A stretch of 21,892 bases of DNA from a virus. How positions within the stretch are numbered: position 1 is the first letter of the stretch; every line of letters begins with the position of its first letter. The notes beneath the pieces are model-generated. The model ran no database searches, was not told the origin of the DNA, and was given only the letters and a program-made list of their open reading frames with translations. The DNA is taken from positions 1 to 21,892 of IMG/VR virus record IMGVR_UViG_3300025789_000174; one strand, written 5' to 3'. The translations under genes and the position numbers were made by a program. Below are positions 6,714 through 14,167 of the stretch, piece by piece.

Positions 6714-7130
6714 TTGTTAAAAAAACAATGGGTGAAGAATAATCATCAAGGTGTAAATGAATATCGTAAAAATTACTATTTAAATAATAAAGAAAAAATA
6801 CTAACAAAAAATAAAGAATGGAATAAAAAAAATGCGCATATTGTATCTTGGCGCACCATTTTGAAATCGCAACTTAGGAGAATGGGTAATAGTAAAGAAG
6901 GAAAAACAATTGATTTATTAGGGTATTCAGCGTTAGAACTGAAAAACCATATCGAATCCTTATTTACTGAAGGTATGACTTGGGATAATCATGGTGAATG
7001 GCATATTGACCATAAAATACCCGTAACTAAATTTGAAAAAAATGTTCCTCCACATATTGTAAATGCGTTAAATAATTTACAACCATTATGGGCGAACGAA
7101 AACAGAAGTAAATATAATAAAATTTTATAA
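6714..7130 (+). pseudogene. HNH endonuclease, probably 5'-truncated
   Basis: 138 residues from a TTG; there is no ATG in the frame before the catalytic region, and a stop lies just upstream (6705). The C-terminal half is a clear HNH core: GEWHIDHKIPV, then ALNNLQPLWANENRSKYNKI. Complete relatives usually begin with a cysteine-rich zinc ribbon, which is missing here; only the basic spacer (YYLNNKEKILTKNKEWNKKN) remains. Together with the reverse-strand fragment at 6519 this marks a spot where homing genes have inserted and decayed. A TTG-initiated functional nuclease remains possible. Confidence 0.6.
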
Positions 7131-7146
7131 ATTAAAAATAATTGAA

Positions 7147-7980
7147 ATGACAAGTAAACGACATATCGGGTTTCCATCTATTGACCAGTTTAAGACAGTT
7201 GTCTCCAACATCAATAGAAGACACAATTTTGTTGGTTTGGATGCCAACGGTGATGCAATTTATGACCCATCAAAACCTAAGCCAAAGCTTAAGTTTAAGG
7301 GTACGGTAAAACTACATGGTACCAACTTCGGTGTATGTTATAATGACATCGCTGGATTATGGGCACAATCTAGGGAAAATATAATCACCTCCCAAAAAGA
7401 TAATGCTGGCTCCGCTTTTTTTGTTGAGTCCAATACAGAAGCTTTCTTGGATTTATTTAACCAAGTAAAGAATAAGTTAAATTTGGATTTGACTCAAAAC
7501 ACAATTTCAATTTATGGTGAGTGGGCTGGTAAGGGTATTCAAAAGTCTGTTGCGATTTCCAATTTGGATAAGTCTATGTTTATTTTTGGTGTTAAGATTA
7601 CACCTCATCCAAAGGATGAAGATGATAAGACACCAGCTTATTGGGTTGATTCGTCATACCTAAGGAACCATGAGCATAGGATTTACAATATTGAGGATTA
7701 TGAGACTTATGAGATTGAAATCGATTTCAATTATCCTCAATTGGCTCAGAATAAGCTAATTGAAATGACTATTGCTGTTGAGGATGAATGTCCTGTTGGT
7801 AAAGCCTTTGGTCATGTTGCGTTAACAGACAATACAGCATATGAAGAAAATGGTAAAATTTGGTTTGAACGAGAAAATAGTTTTACAGATATATTAAAAA
7901 ATCAATTAATTGATGAATTTAGAATACTTCGTAATAAATATCCGATAGGTATAAATAAAATATTTTTTACTATTCTATAG
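7147..7980 (+). CDS. rnlB: RNA ligase Rnl2 type, N-terminal piece
   Basis: 277 residues. It begins like T4 Rnl2 (FPSIDQFK). Motif I is KLHGTNFGVCY with the adenylated Lys, motif III is IYGEWAGKGIQKSV, and motif IIIa is MFIFGVKI. Family homology runs to about residue 230 (ECPVGKAFG, then LTDNT). The last 47 residues (beginning AYEENGKIWF) are an unrelated tail. Motifs IV and V are absent and are found in the gene at 9032. Rnl2 seals nicked or broken RNA in duplexes. As with the DNA ligase, a GIY-YIG endonuclease gene separates the pieces; here too homology breaks just before motif IV. The start ATG follows the HNH remnant by 16 bp. Confidence 0.85.
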   Translation: MTSKRHIGFPSIDQFKTVVSNINRRHNFVGLDANGDAIYDPSKPKPKLKFKGTVKLHGTNFGVCYNDIAGLWAQSRENIITSQKDNAGSAFFVESNTEAFLDLFNQVKNKLNLDLTQNTISIYGEWAGKGIQKSVAISNLDKSMFIFGVKITPHPKDEDDKTPAYWVDSSYLRNHEHRIYNIEDYETYEIEIDFNYPQLAQNKLIEMTIAVEDECPVGKAFGHVALTDNTAYEENGKIWFERENSFTDILKNQLIDEFRILRNKYPIGINKIFFTIL

Positions 7981-8004
7981 TCTTTTATACAATACCCAGA
8001 TATT

Positions 8005-8012
8005 TATAAATA
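8005..8012 (+). promoter_or_regulatory. TATAAATA, possible T4-late-type promoter of endonuclease gene 2
   Basis: TATAAATA ends 11 bases before ATG 8024, the same spacing as at 4793-4800, within a 23-bp block shared by both GIY-YIG genes. Confidence 0.45.
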
Positions 8013-8023
8013 AAGATAAATAT

Positions 8024-9019
8024 ATGGAAAAAAAATTTGTTGTGTATCGAACAATTTATTCTGGTGATAGATTACCGAAATATTACATTGGTTCAACTAG
8101 TTTAGAAAAGATAAAATCTGGTTATTATGGTAGTGTCAGAAGTAAAAAATATAAAGATATTTTCTATTCTGAATTAAAACTACATCCTAATTTATTTAGT
8201 ATTGAGATTTTGTCATACCATGATTCTAGGAATGATGCACTTTCAGAAGAATTATTACAACAAATTAAACACAATGTTGTTGAGTCGGACGAATACTTTA
8301 ATGAAAGTTTTGCTAGTATAAATGGTTATTTTGGTAGACATGTCAAAGGCATTAGCCATCCAAAATTTGGTTTATCAAATTACAAAATTTGGATTAATAA
8401 ATATGGTTTAGATATTGCTAATGAAAAATTAAAAGTTTATTTAACGAAACAAAGTATATCTAACGGCGGTAAGAATAATCCAATGTTTGGTAGAAATAAA
8501 GAAGTTGTTGCAATTGATGTAAATAGCGGTCTGAAGGTTCGTGTAAATAAAGTCGAGTTTGATAATCGAATTGATTTATCTGGTCATACACTTGGATATG
8601 TTACGGTTATTGATAAATCAACTGGTGAAAAAATAACGATTAATAAATCTAATTATAACTTAGAAAAACATTTACATCATAACACAAATAGAAAACATAA
8701 TGATACAGTTAAAGCTAAACTCTCAAAAATTAGAAAGGGTTTAATAACCGCTAAAGATTGGGATGGTAATTATTATCGGGTGAGTAAAGATGACCCTAGA
8801 TTTGAATCAGGTGAATTATCAAATATTTTTAGTAAACGTTGGATAGTTGTTGATAATTTTGGTAAGAAATATAATGTTATGAATATTAAAAAATTTATGA
8901 AAAGTAAAAATATTCATTTTAATGAAAAAATTATAATTAACTCTGATGGTAGTGTAACAAATCATAATGTTAAAAAATATAATTCATTAAATGGTTGGAA
9001 TTTAAAATGTTTAGATTAA
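8024..9019 (+). CDS. GIY-YIG homing endonuclease, in the Rnl2 gene
   Basis: 331 residues. GIY-YIG domain with TIYSGDRLPKYYIGSTSLEK (residues about 9-28), closely matching the gene at 4812 through residue 100. One NUMOD3 repeat (GGKNNPMFGRN) is visible near 148-158. The C-terminal half is different from the first paralogue: it contains TAKDWDGNYYRVSKDDPRFESG, a module common in phage homing endonucleases, and a final DNA-binding-like segment. The catalytic half has therefore been recombined with a new target-recognition half, as expected if each copy targets a different ligase gene. It ends 12 bp before the Rnl2 C piece. Confidence 0.85.
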   Translation: MEKKFVVYRTIYSGDRLPKYYIGSTSLEKIKSGYYGSVRSKKYKDIFYSELKLHPNLFSIEILSYHDSRNDALSEELLQQIKHNVVESDEYFNESFASINGYFGRHVKGISHPKFGLSNYKIWINKYGLDIANEKLKVYLTKQSISNGGKNNPMFGRNKEVVAIDVNSGLKVRVNKVEFDNRIDLSGHTLGYVTVIDKSTGEKITINKSNYNLEKHLHHNTNRKHNDTVKAKLSKIRKGLITAKDWDGNYYRVSKDDPRFESGELSNIFSKRWIVVDNFGKKYNVMNIKKFMKSKNIHFNEKIIINSDGSVTNHNVKKYNSLNGWNLKCLD

Positions 9020-9031
9020 AAATAAAATAAA

Positions 9032-9514
9032 ATGTATAAAATTAAATTAATTAGTGGTGGTTCGTCTGAACATCAAGAAGAAATTAACAAGGTTATTGAT
9101 TTGGATATAAATACAATCGGTGAGGGTATTGTTTTCTCTTATTATGCTGAGGATGGTGAGGTTTATCGGTTCAAATCTAAGGGAACTAAACACTCAAAGG
9201 CTTCTAAAGTTACAACACTTAAGCCAGTTGATGATGCTAAAATCAATAACATTATTGAAACTGTTAATAAGGTTTGTGTTTCTTGGAGACTTGAGCAAAT
9301 GCTTGACAAGACCTTTGACCTTATGAATGGTGGTACCATTGACATCAAAAGGCTTGGTGATTTTATTAGAAATGTTATCGCCGATATTCTTAAAGAAGAA
9401 TTGGAAACAATAGCTGAGGCTGGCCTTGAACCTAAAGACATTAATGCTAAGGTTTCTGAGAGATGTCGAAATTACTTTTTTCAAAAACAAAATGAAGAAG
9501 TTGGGCTTGTTTAA
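9032..9514 (+). CDS. rnlB: RNA ligase Rnl2 type, C-terminal piece
   Basis: 160 residues. Residues 1-27 are an unrelated head (MYKIKLISGGSSEHQEEINK). From residue 28 it follows Rnl2: motif IV TIGEGIVF and motif V YRFKSKGTKHS, then the helical C-terminal domain. Joined at NT (residue 230 of the N piece to residue 28 here) it would form a ligase of about 362 residues; T4 Rnl2 has 334. The codons AAT ACA occur at both break points (7831-7836 and 9110-9115), in phase. Whether the two polypeptides assemble is unknown, but both keep all catalytic motifs intact, which argues against simple decay. Confidence 0.82.
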   Translation: MYKIKLISGGSSEHQEEINKVIDLDINTIGEGIVFSYYAEDGEVYRFKSKGTKHSKASKVTTLKPVDDAKINNIIETVNKVCVSWRLEQMLDKTFDLMNGGTIDIKRLGDFIRNVIADILKEELETIAEAGLEPKDINAKVSERCRNYFFQKQNEEVGLV

Positions 9515-9536
9515 AGCCTGACTTTTACTTTATTTA
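9503..9536 (+). terminator. Weak hairpin after Rnl2
   Basis: 5-bp stem GGCTT (9504-9508) and AAGCC (9514-9518) spanning the stop codon, followed by an interrupted T-rich stretch. It is weak compared with the other terminators here. Confidence 0.3.
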
Positions 9537-9573
9537 CTAATTTAAAAGATTTATTATATTAAAATAAAAAATT

Positions 9574-9786
9574 ATGATACAAAACAAAGTTTTAAAACTA
9601 AAACAAGCCGCAACACTTGCGAACGGTGTTAATTTTCCAGCTGGTCAAGAGATTGAAATAGTTATGGATGTGGTATATATTGGTGGATTTCCATTACCCC
9701 CAAACATGCAAGGTAATATGCTAAACTGGATTAACAATAATCCAAATTTATTCACAGAAACAACAATGAAATGGAGCAAAAATTAA
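9574..9786 (+). CDS. Unknown 70-residue protein
   Basis: MIQNKVLKLKQAATLANGVN, then a short beta-rich stretch (EIEIVMDVVYIGGFPLPP) and a polar C-terminus with LNWINNNPNLF. It looks like a small compact domain, without signal peptide or membrane segment. I recognise no family. The 3' end overlaps the next gene by 16 bp in another frame, so translation is probably coupled. Confidence 0.7.
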   Translation: MIQNKVLKLKQAATLANGVNFPAGQEIEIVMDVVYIGGFPLPPNMQGNMLNWINNNPNLFTETTMKWSKN

Positions 9787-10448
9787 AGACTGGTTATGAG
9801 TGGTGTTTAGAGGAAAGACTTAGACTTCTAAGATTATCTCAATGGCCAACACAAGAAGCATTCTTTGCTGATTCATATTATGAAGAGAAAATAACCTTTG
9901 CTGATTTTTCTGAAAGGATTAAAGAATGTGATGTTAAACCTAATTCTATACCGAGAAAAACTGAGATGTATTTGGAATATCGTATGTATGGATTAGTTGC
10001 GTATCAATTATCTGGAACGATACATGCTGGTATTCAGTTCGGTCATGCAGTTGTTGAATATGGACAATACGTAAAGGACATTCCACTATTTGAAGCAGTT
10101 TATGATAAATTCGCTAATAAGGATAAGACTTTTATAATTCTTAATGGTGGAACTACTAATGAGAATCCAGAAAGACTTGGCACTCTTCAACAACATGCGC
10201 AAGCTCTAAAGGATAATCTTGTATTATTTGCTGAGTTTAGGGAACCAGATTTAAATGATGCTTTAACAGCTATTGTTTTCTTAGTGGATGAAAGAGTCTT
10301 TAAAAAAGACTTGTATCCAGATTTTGTTAGAGATGAAAAGGCTAGTTGGTCAAGAAATGAAATTCAATATCGTGAATGGCTTGAAAAAATTGGGGGTGAA
10401 AGAAATGTTTTCTTAAGAAGTTTCTTACCAAACTTTAGATTAGCATAA
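9771..10448 (+). CDS. PTH2-like (peptidyl-tRNA hydrolase II fold) protein
   Basis: 225 residues. A 65-residue N-terminal region is unassigned. The core reads YGLVAYQLSGTIHAGIQFGH followed by AVVEYG, then KDKTFIILNGG, then FAEFREPDLNDALTAIVFLV. This order (small-residue helix with Q and H, 'KT.I.L', 'f.EpDlnd.lTa') resembles the PTH2 fold, whose members cleave peptidyl-tRNA or act as related hydrolases. The usual strict PTH2 catalytic residues cannot be confirmed by eye, so enzymatic activity is uncertain. In context with tRNA genes and RNA repair enzymes, a tRNA-linked role is attractive but inferred. Confidence 0.5.
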   Translation: MEQKLKTGYEWCLEERLRLLRLSQWPTQEAFFADSYYEEKITFADFSERIKECDVKPNSIPRKTEMYLEYRMYGLVAYQLSGTIHAGIQFGHAVVEYGQYVKDIPLFEAVYDKFANKDKTFIILNGGTTNENPERLGTLQQHAQALKDNLVLFAEFREPDLNDALTAIVFLVDERVFKKDLYPDFVRDEKASWSRNEIQYREWLEKIGGERNVFLRSFLPNFRLA

Positions 10449-10485
10449 TATTGATTTATTTTTTAGTATTCGTATAGTTATTTAT

Positions 10486-11043
10486 ATGGGTATTATTGAA
10501 AATCAAGTTTTGGATTATCTCAAAAAGAATTATAGTGTTAAGAACTTTAGGTTTTTACATGAGGTTAATAAAGAATATGAGTTTGGTGTAAACATTGTTG
10601 ATTCAAATTGTTTAATATTTGATATAGACTTTGTAACATCTGAAAATACTTTTGTTAAATGGGCTGAAATGTTTGATTTTAGTCGTAAGGACTTAGAATG
10701 GCTCACAGCTTATTTACCAAGAAAACTTAAAACAAAATGGTCTGTTGAATTAGCTCAAGATTTATCATGGCATACTACTTTTGATGTTGAATCATTTAAT
10801 AAGATTTTAGATATGCTAATGCTTGAGTTAAACACTAAAGTATTTGATGATTTAAAACCCAAGATAAAAACACCTGAGGAATTATTGAGCGTTATGAGGT
10901 GCATTGGTTATGGGTTAACAGCAACGTATTACGACCCAAACAACTTTTTACCCTTTAAAAATTTTATATCGTTACCATTCACGGAAGTTTTAAATGAGCG
11001 AAAAATTAACCATAACTGGCAAGATTGGGTTCGAACCAATTAA
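10486..11043 (+). CDS. Unknown 185-residue protein
   Basis: Starts at ATG 10486 immediately after a TATTTAT motif. The protein is rich in Trp, Phe and Asp, with an SWHTTFD segment in the middle and a helical second half (SFNKILDMLMLEL). No signal peptide, membrane span or recognised motif. Its 3' end overlaps the next gene by 50 bp in another frame, a long overlap for this genome. I recognise no family. Confidence 0.7.
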   Translation: MGIIENQVLDYLKKNYSVKNFRFLHEVNKEYEFGVNIVDSNCLIFDIDFVTSENTFVKWAEMFDFSRKDLEWLTAYLPRKLKTKWSVELAQDLSWHTTFDVESFNKILDMLMLELNTKVFDDLKPKIKTPEELLSVMRCIGYGLTATYYDPNNFLPFKNFISLPFTEVLNERKINHNWQDWVRTN

Positions 11044-11515
11044 CAAAACCAAGAAGCATGAATCACAGGCCTCTTGGAAACGTATTGCCATGGTTTTCTT
11101 CGGTGGTGACATTTCTGATTACTATGCTTGGTTTATAAACAAGCGATATAATTTAGAGCTTGTAAAACCGCTTAGGGGTGGCCATATTTCGTTTATAAAT
11201 GACCATGTGAGGGATATGATTAAAAATTGTAATTGTGATGAGGAAGAGGCTAATATTGCTTGGGATAACGCAAAGGCTAAGTGGGATGGAATTTATATTC
11301 CAATAACACTTGATTTATCACCTAGAACTAACGAAAAGCACTGGTGGTTAAATATACCAACAGATTCTTGTGAAATTTTTAATACTATCAGGCGAGAGGT
11401 AAATTTAGGACCACCGACATATAGGTACCACATGAGTATTGGTTATGCGAACGAAAAATGGTTGTCACATTCACGTTACATACATAGTTGTGTAAAATCT
11501 GGTTTAATAAAATGA
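10994..11515 (+). CDS. 2H phosphoesterase-family protein
   Basis: 173 residues. Two H-x-S motifs in the right setting are visible: GGHISFIN (His64, Ser66) and YHMSIGYA (His146, Ser148), separated by about 80 residues with a beta-rich core (IPITLDLSPRTNEKHWWLNI). This is the LigT/2H phosphoesterase pattern, with Ser in place of the commoner Thr. Family members open 2',3'-cyclic phosphates, cut 2'-5' linkages, or, as phage Acb1, degrade cyclic oligonucleotide signals of CBASS defence. The exact substrate cannot be read from sequence. The TGA overlaps the ATG of the next small gene (ATGA). Confidence 0.72.
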   Translation: MSEKLTITGKIGFEPINKTKKHESQASWKRIAMVFFGGDISDYYAWFINKRYNLELVKPLRGGHISFINDHVRDMIKNCNCDEEEANIAWDNAKAKWDGIYIPITLDLSPRTNEKHWWLNIPTDSCEIFNTIRREVNLGPPTYRYHMSIGYANEKWLSHSRYIHSCVKSGLIK

Positions 11516-11604
11516 ATAAAGTAACACCAATTACACCACAAGAGGCAAAAGATGAAATTGAAAAGAATTTTCCAGATTTTGTTATTGAAGGTAAAAGAAA
11601 ATAA
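11512..11604 (+). CDS. Tiny 30-residue protein
   Basis: ATG 11512 overlaps the stop of the 2H gene. It encodes MNKVTPITPQEAKDEIEKNF followed by PDFVIEGKRK. The sequence looks like the first 25 residues of a longer protein family that continues past 'FPDFVIE', so it may be a truncated remnant. The start overlap favours translation. Confidence 0.5.
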   Translation: MNKVTPITPQEAKDEIEKNFPDFVIEGKRK

Positions 11605-11629
11605 TAATAATTAAAAAAAAAGAGAAAAA

Positions 11630-12352
11630 ATGAAAAAAACGCTTATCACATTAATGTTAGTATTCAGTGCATTACTAACATTTGCACAAAACACAATTAC
11701 AATTAAGCACACGTATTATACAATTGAAGCGTATGATACCGCACACAGGTCTGAACTTATTGGGTTTTATATTCAGACTAAAGAGCATGCTCTTATATCG
11801 ATGGATAAGACAAGTGCTATTGACAGGTCATCAGTTGGTGTTTTTAAACAAGACCCTTTAATTCCACTTTATATCCAAGAAATAGTAACTAATGATGTTT
11901 ATTCTGATTGGAATAAAGCTCATAAGAATCAAAAAGTAGATAAGGGGCATCTAGTACCTTATTCAGCGATGGATTTTAATTTAACAGCAGCTTTAGAAAG
12001 TATGTATCTTGAAAATACATGCCCACAGGCACCCAGATTCAACGAACATCAATGGGAACAAGTTGAAATGTACGTTCTAAAGACTGTATCACCACAATAT
12101 GGTGATGTTAAAGTTTGGACTGGCGTTTTAATTGATGATAAAAAAGCGTTAAGGATTGGGCCATTATATATGCCAGATTTTTATTGGAAAGTTATTGAGT
12201 ATGTAAAGGATGGTAAAAAGGTTCAAGAAGCTTGGCTTGGCGTTAACAATTGGAGTAACGCTGATACTGACCCAACACACATCGCAACTAGTGTCGCAGC
12301 TGTAAAACAAAAGGTTTCACAGTATTATCCAAAAATAAAGTTGGATTTCTAA
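11630..12352 (+). CDS. Secreted DNA/RNA non-specific endonuclease (NUC1/EndA family)
   Basis: 240 residues. Residues 1-19 are a signal peptide: KK, hydrophobic LITLMLVFSALL, then TFA-Q cleavage. The catalytic motif is DKGHL (His107; the family has DRGH). The metal-binding helix is present as NTCPQAPRFNEHQWEQVE, with Asn138 and Glu146 eight residues apart as in Serratia nuclease. Length fits a single compact domain. It should act outside the cytoplasm (periplasm) on DNA or RNA. A secreted nuclease in a lytic phage might digest extracellular DNA, superinfecting genomes, or host DNA at lysis; which is unknown. It is likely to have been captured from a bacterial genome. Confidence 0.85.
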   Translation: MKKTLITLMLVFSALLTFAQNTITIKHTYYTIEAYDTAHRSELIGFYIQTKEHALISMDKTSAIDRSSVGVFKQDPLIPLYIQEIVTNDVYSDWNKAHKNQKVDKGHLVPYSAMDFNLTAALESMYLENTCPQAPRFNEHQWEQVEMYVLKTVSPQYGDVKVWTGVLIDDKKALRIGPLYMPDFYWKVIEYVKDGKKVQEAWLGVNNWSNADTDPTHIATSVAAVKQKVSQYYPKIKLDF

Positions 12353-12370
12353 AATAAATCCATATATTTG
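12341..12370 (+). promoter_or_regulatory. Bacteroidota-type promoter for the nucleotidyltransferase gene
   Basis: TTG at 12341-12343, a 19-bp spacer and TATATTTG at 12363-12370. The -33 element lies inside the end of the nuclease gene. It gives a leader of about 150 bases before ATG 12530. That leader holds a possible 17-residue reading frame at 12460-12513 and no convincing terminator hairpin. Confidence 0.72.
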
Positions 12371-12529
12371 CATAAATGATTTGGGTAATTTAAATTAGTA
12401 TTGAGATTGAAACATTAAAAAAACTAAGGTTTATTGAGCGAAAATCAATAAGGGAAATAATGAGTATAATGAAAATAAATCAAACTAAATATTACCATTA
12501 TATCAATTTATAATTAAATAAAAAATAAA

Positions 12530-13552
12530 ATGGGCGGTAGGGCATTAAAAGGTGGTACTTTTACTAGAAGGTATGAAAGACAAGAGTTCGATGATATAAG
12601 TAAGGAATTAACAGAAAGACTTAAGTTAACTTTCAAGCGTGTTGATGTTCCATTGTTTTATAAAAACAAGGGAACATTTGGTGATGCTGATATTCTTGTT
12701 TCATTAGATGGGTTAGAAAATGGGTTTAATATGCGTGAATTTATAGTAAATGAATTTAAACCTAATGAAATATTTCATAACGGTAATTGTTGGTCCTTTG
12801 ACTATAAGGAGCTACAGGTAGATATAATCACAGTTTCTGTTGAACATTATGACTCAACGTTCAACTATTTATCATACAATGACCTGGGAAATTTAATTGG
12901 GAGACTAGCGCATGGATTTGGGTTGAAATATGGCCAGACTGGTTTATTTTATGAACATGAATTTAAGGGTAGTAATATTGGTACTATTATGGTATCTAAG
13001 AATTATCCTGAAATATTCAAATTTCTTGGTCTGTCATATGACAAATTTGTTGATGGTTTTGAGTCACTTGAGGAAATCTTCATTTATATTGCTGAATCAC
13101 CATACTTCAATTGGAAAAAGTATCAGTTTGAAGAACTTAACAAGATTAACCGTGACCGTAACAAGAAAAGAGCTTCTTACACAGCCTTCTTAGAATGGGT
13201 TGATTTACATGCCGCTGATGAAAATCACGAGTATAAGTTTGCTGAGGATAAATCAACATACTTCAATATGATTAACGATGCGTTCCCAGAAGCGGACATC
13301 GTAACACAAGTTAGAAGACTTGAATACTTAGAGTGCAGAAAGCTTTATGTTCAATCTAAATTTAACGGTGGTGATGTAATGAGAAAGTATGGCCTTGAAG
13401 GTAAGAAATTGGGTGATGCGTTAAGTGGTTTTAAAAACTATATAACCGCTGAGTATGATTCATATAATGATTATATTATACATACCGATGCTTTCGATAT
13501 TTATATGGAATTTGAAGGGTATTTGAGTAAACATGAATTGGAAGTTAGATGA
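12530..13552 (+). CDS. Nucleotidyltransferase (Pol beta superfamily), possible tRNA nucleotidyltransferase
   Basis: 340 residues. The N-terminal domain has the nucleotidyltransferase metal motif GDADILV (Asp52, Asp54) and the third carboxylate in ELQVDIITV (Asp98). The middle is helical. Near residues 280-300, YGLEGKKLGDALSGFK resembles the short helical motif near the end of CCA-adding enzymes and poly(A) polymerases. The phage tRNAs here do not encode CCA, so a CCA-adding or end-repairing role is plausible; this is inference. It could equally modify another RNA. It has its own promoter at 12341, and its TGA overlaps the start of the next gene (ATGA). Confidence 0.65.
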   Translation: MGGRALKGGTFTRRYERQEFDDISKELTERLKLTFKRVDVPLFYKNKGTFGDADILVSLDGLENGFNMREFIVNEFKPNEIFHNGNCWSFDYKELQVDIITVSVEHYDSTFNYLSYNDLGNLIGRLAHGFGLKYGQTGLFYEHEFKGSNIGTIMVSKNYPEIFKFLGLSYDKFVDGFESLEEIFIYIAESPYFNWKKYQFEELNKINRDRNKKRASYTAFLEWVDLHAADENHEYKFAEDKSTYFNMINDAFPEADIVTQVRRLEYLECRKLYVQSKFNGGDVMRKYGLEGKKLGDALSGFKNYITAEYDSYNDYIIHTDAFDIYMEFEGYLSKHELEVR

Positions 13553-13803
13553 GAATAATATATATAGATAAATCGTTACAATGTGATACAACACATGATA
13601 ATATTCAATTAATTGATGGTAAAATATATCATTGGTGTGTTAAAACAGAAATGTTAAAACATAATGAAACATTGCAGTTATTCTTAAAACGAAAAACAGC
13701 TTATGTGAATTTAAAAAAACCAGAAATTAATACTATATTAATTTATGATGTGGTACCAATTGAATCAGCCTTAATGGTAAGGTATGCTTTAATTACTACT
13801 TAA
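13549..13803 (+). CDS. Unknown 84-residue protein
   Basis: ATG 13549 overlaps the stop of the nucleotidyltransferase, so it is probably translated with it. MRIIYIDKSLQCDTTHDN, a middle segment with HWCVKTEMLKHNE, and a beta-like C-terminus (INTILIYDVVPIESALMVRY). I recognise no family. Its end overlaps the convergent gene on the other strand by 8 bp. Confidence 0.7.
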   Translation: MRIIYIDKSLQCDTTHDNIQLIDGKIYHWCVKTEMLKHNETLQLFLKRKTAYVNLKKPEINTILIYDVVPIESALMVRYALITT

Positions 13804-14122
13804 AAAATGGGTTATCTCGCAATAAGAGTTCGATGGTTTCATCGAGCTTTTTGCATGTTTGTTGGAACCCAATTACTTCTTCATCACTTAACCTAAAGAA
13901 TTCATTCTTTGCAAGCGTTTGTTTATAGTTGTATTTTGCGTGAAGCATTGCTTCAACTTTCTTATAGTTTTTAGATTCATAAGTATTAAGAATTGAAAGC
14001 TTATTCGAATTTCCAGTTTGCAAATTCTTAAGTCTTTGTTCTGCTGGATTCTTTGAAACACCAATCTTATGCGCTTCATCGCCATTCTTGTCCACCTCTA
14101 ATATCAAGTATACATAACCCAT
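13796..14122 (-). CDS. T5orf172-type GIY-YIG domain protein
   Basis: 108 residues on the reverse strand, the only confident reverse gene. GYVYLILEV near the start, HKIGVSKNPAEQRLKNLQTG, then YKKVEAMLHAKYN and NEFFRLSDEEV match the T5orf172/Mug113 group of the GIY-YIG nuclease superfamily. Such proteins are common in phages as short stand-alone proteins of unknown role; many may be nucleases. It converges on the gene at 13549 and diverges from the gene at 14168 with only 45 bp between starts. Its orientation suggests separate acquisition. Confidence 0.75.
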   Translation of the reverse strand: MGYVYLILEVDKNGDEAHKIGVSKNPAEQRLKNLQTGNSNKLSILNTYESKNYKKVEAMLHAKYNYKQTLAKNEFFRLSDEEVIGFQQTCKKLDETIELLLRDNPFFK

Positions 14123-14167
14123 ACCAAATAATATGGATTTATGTTTAAATTGTAAATATTTATTGGT

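Noticed and set aside
12930-13193. Overlapping forward frames inside larger genes (12930, 17562, 18505, 9120)
   Set aside because: No upstream signals and no protein motifs; the enclosing genes are well supported.
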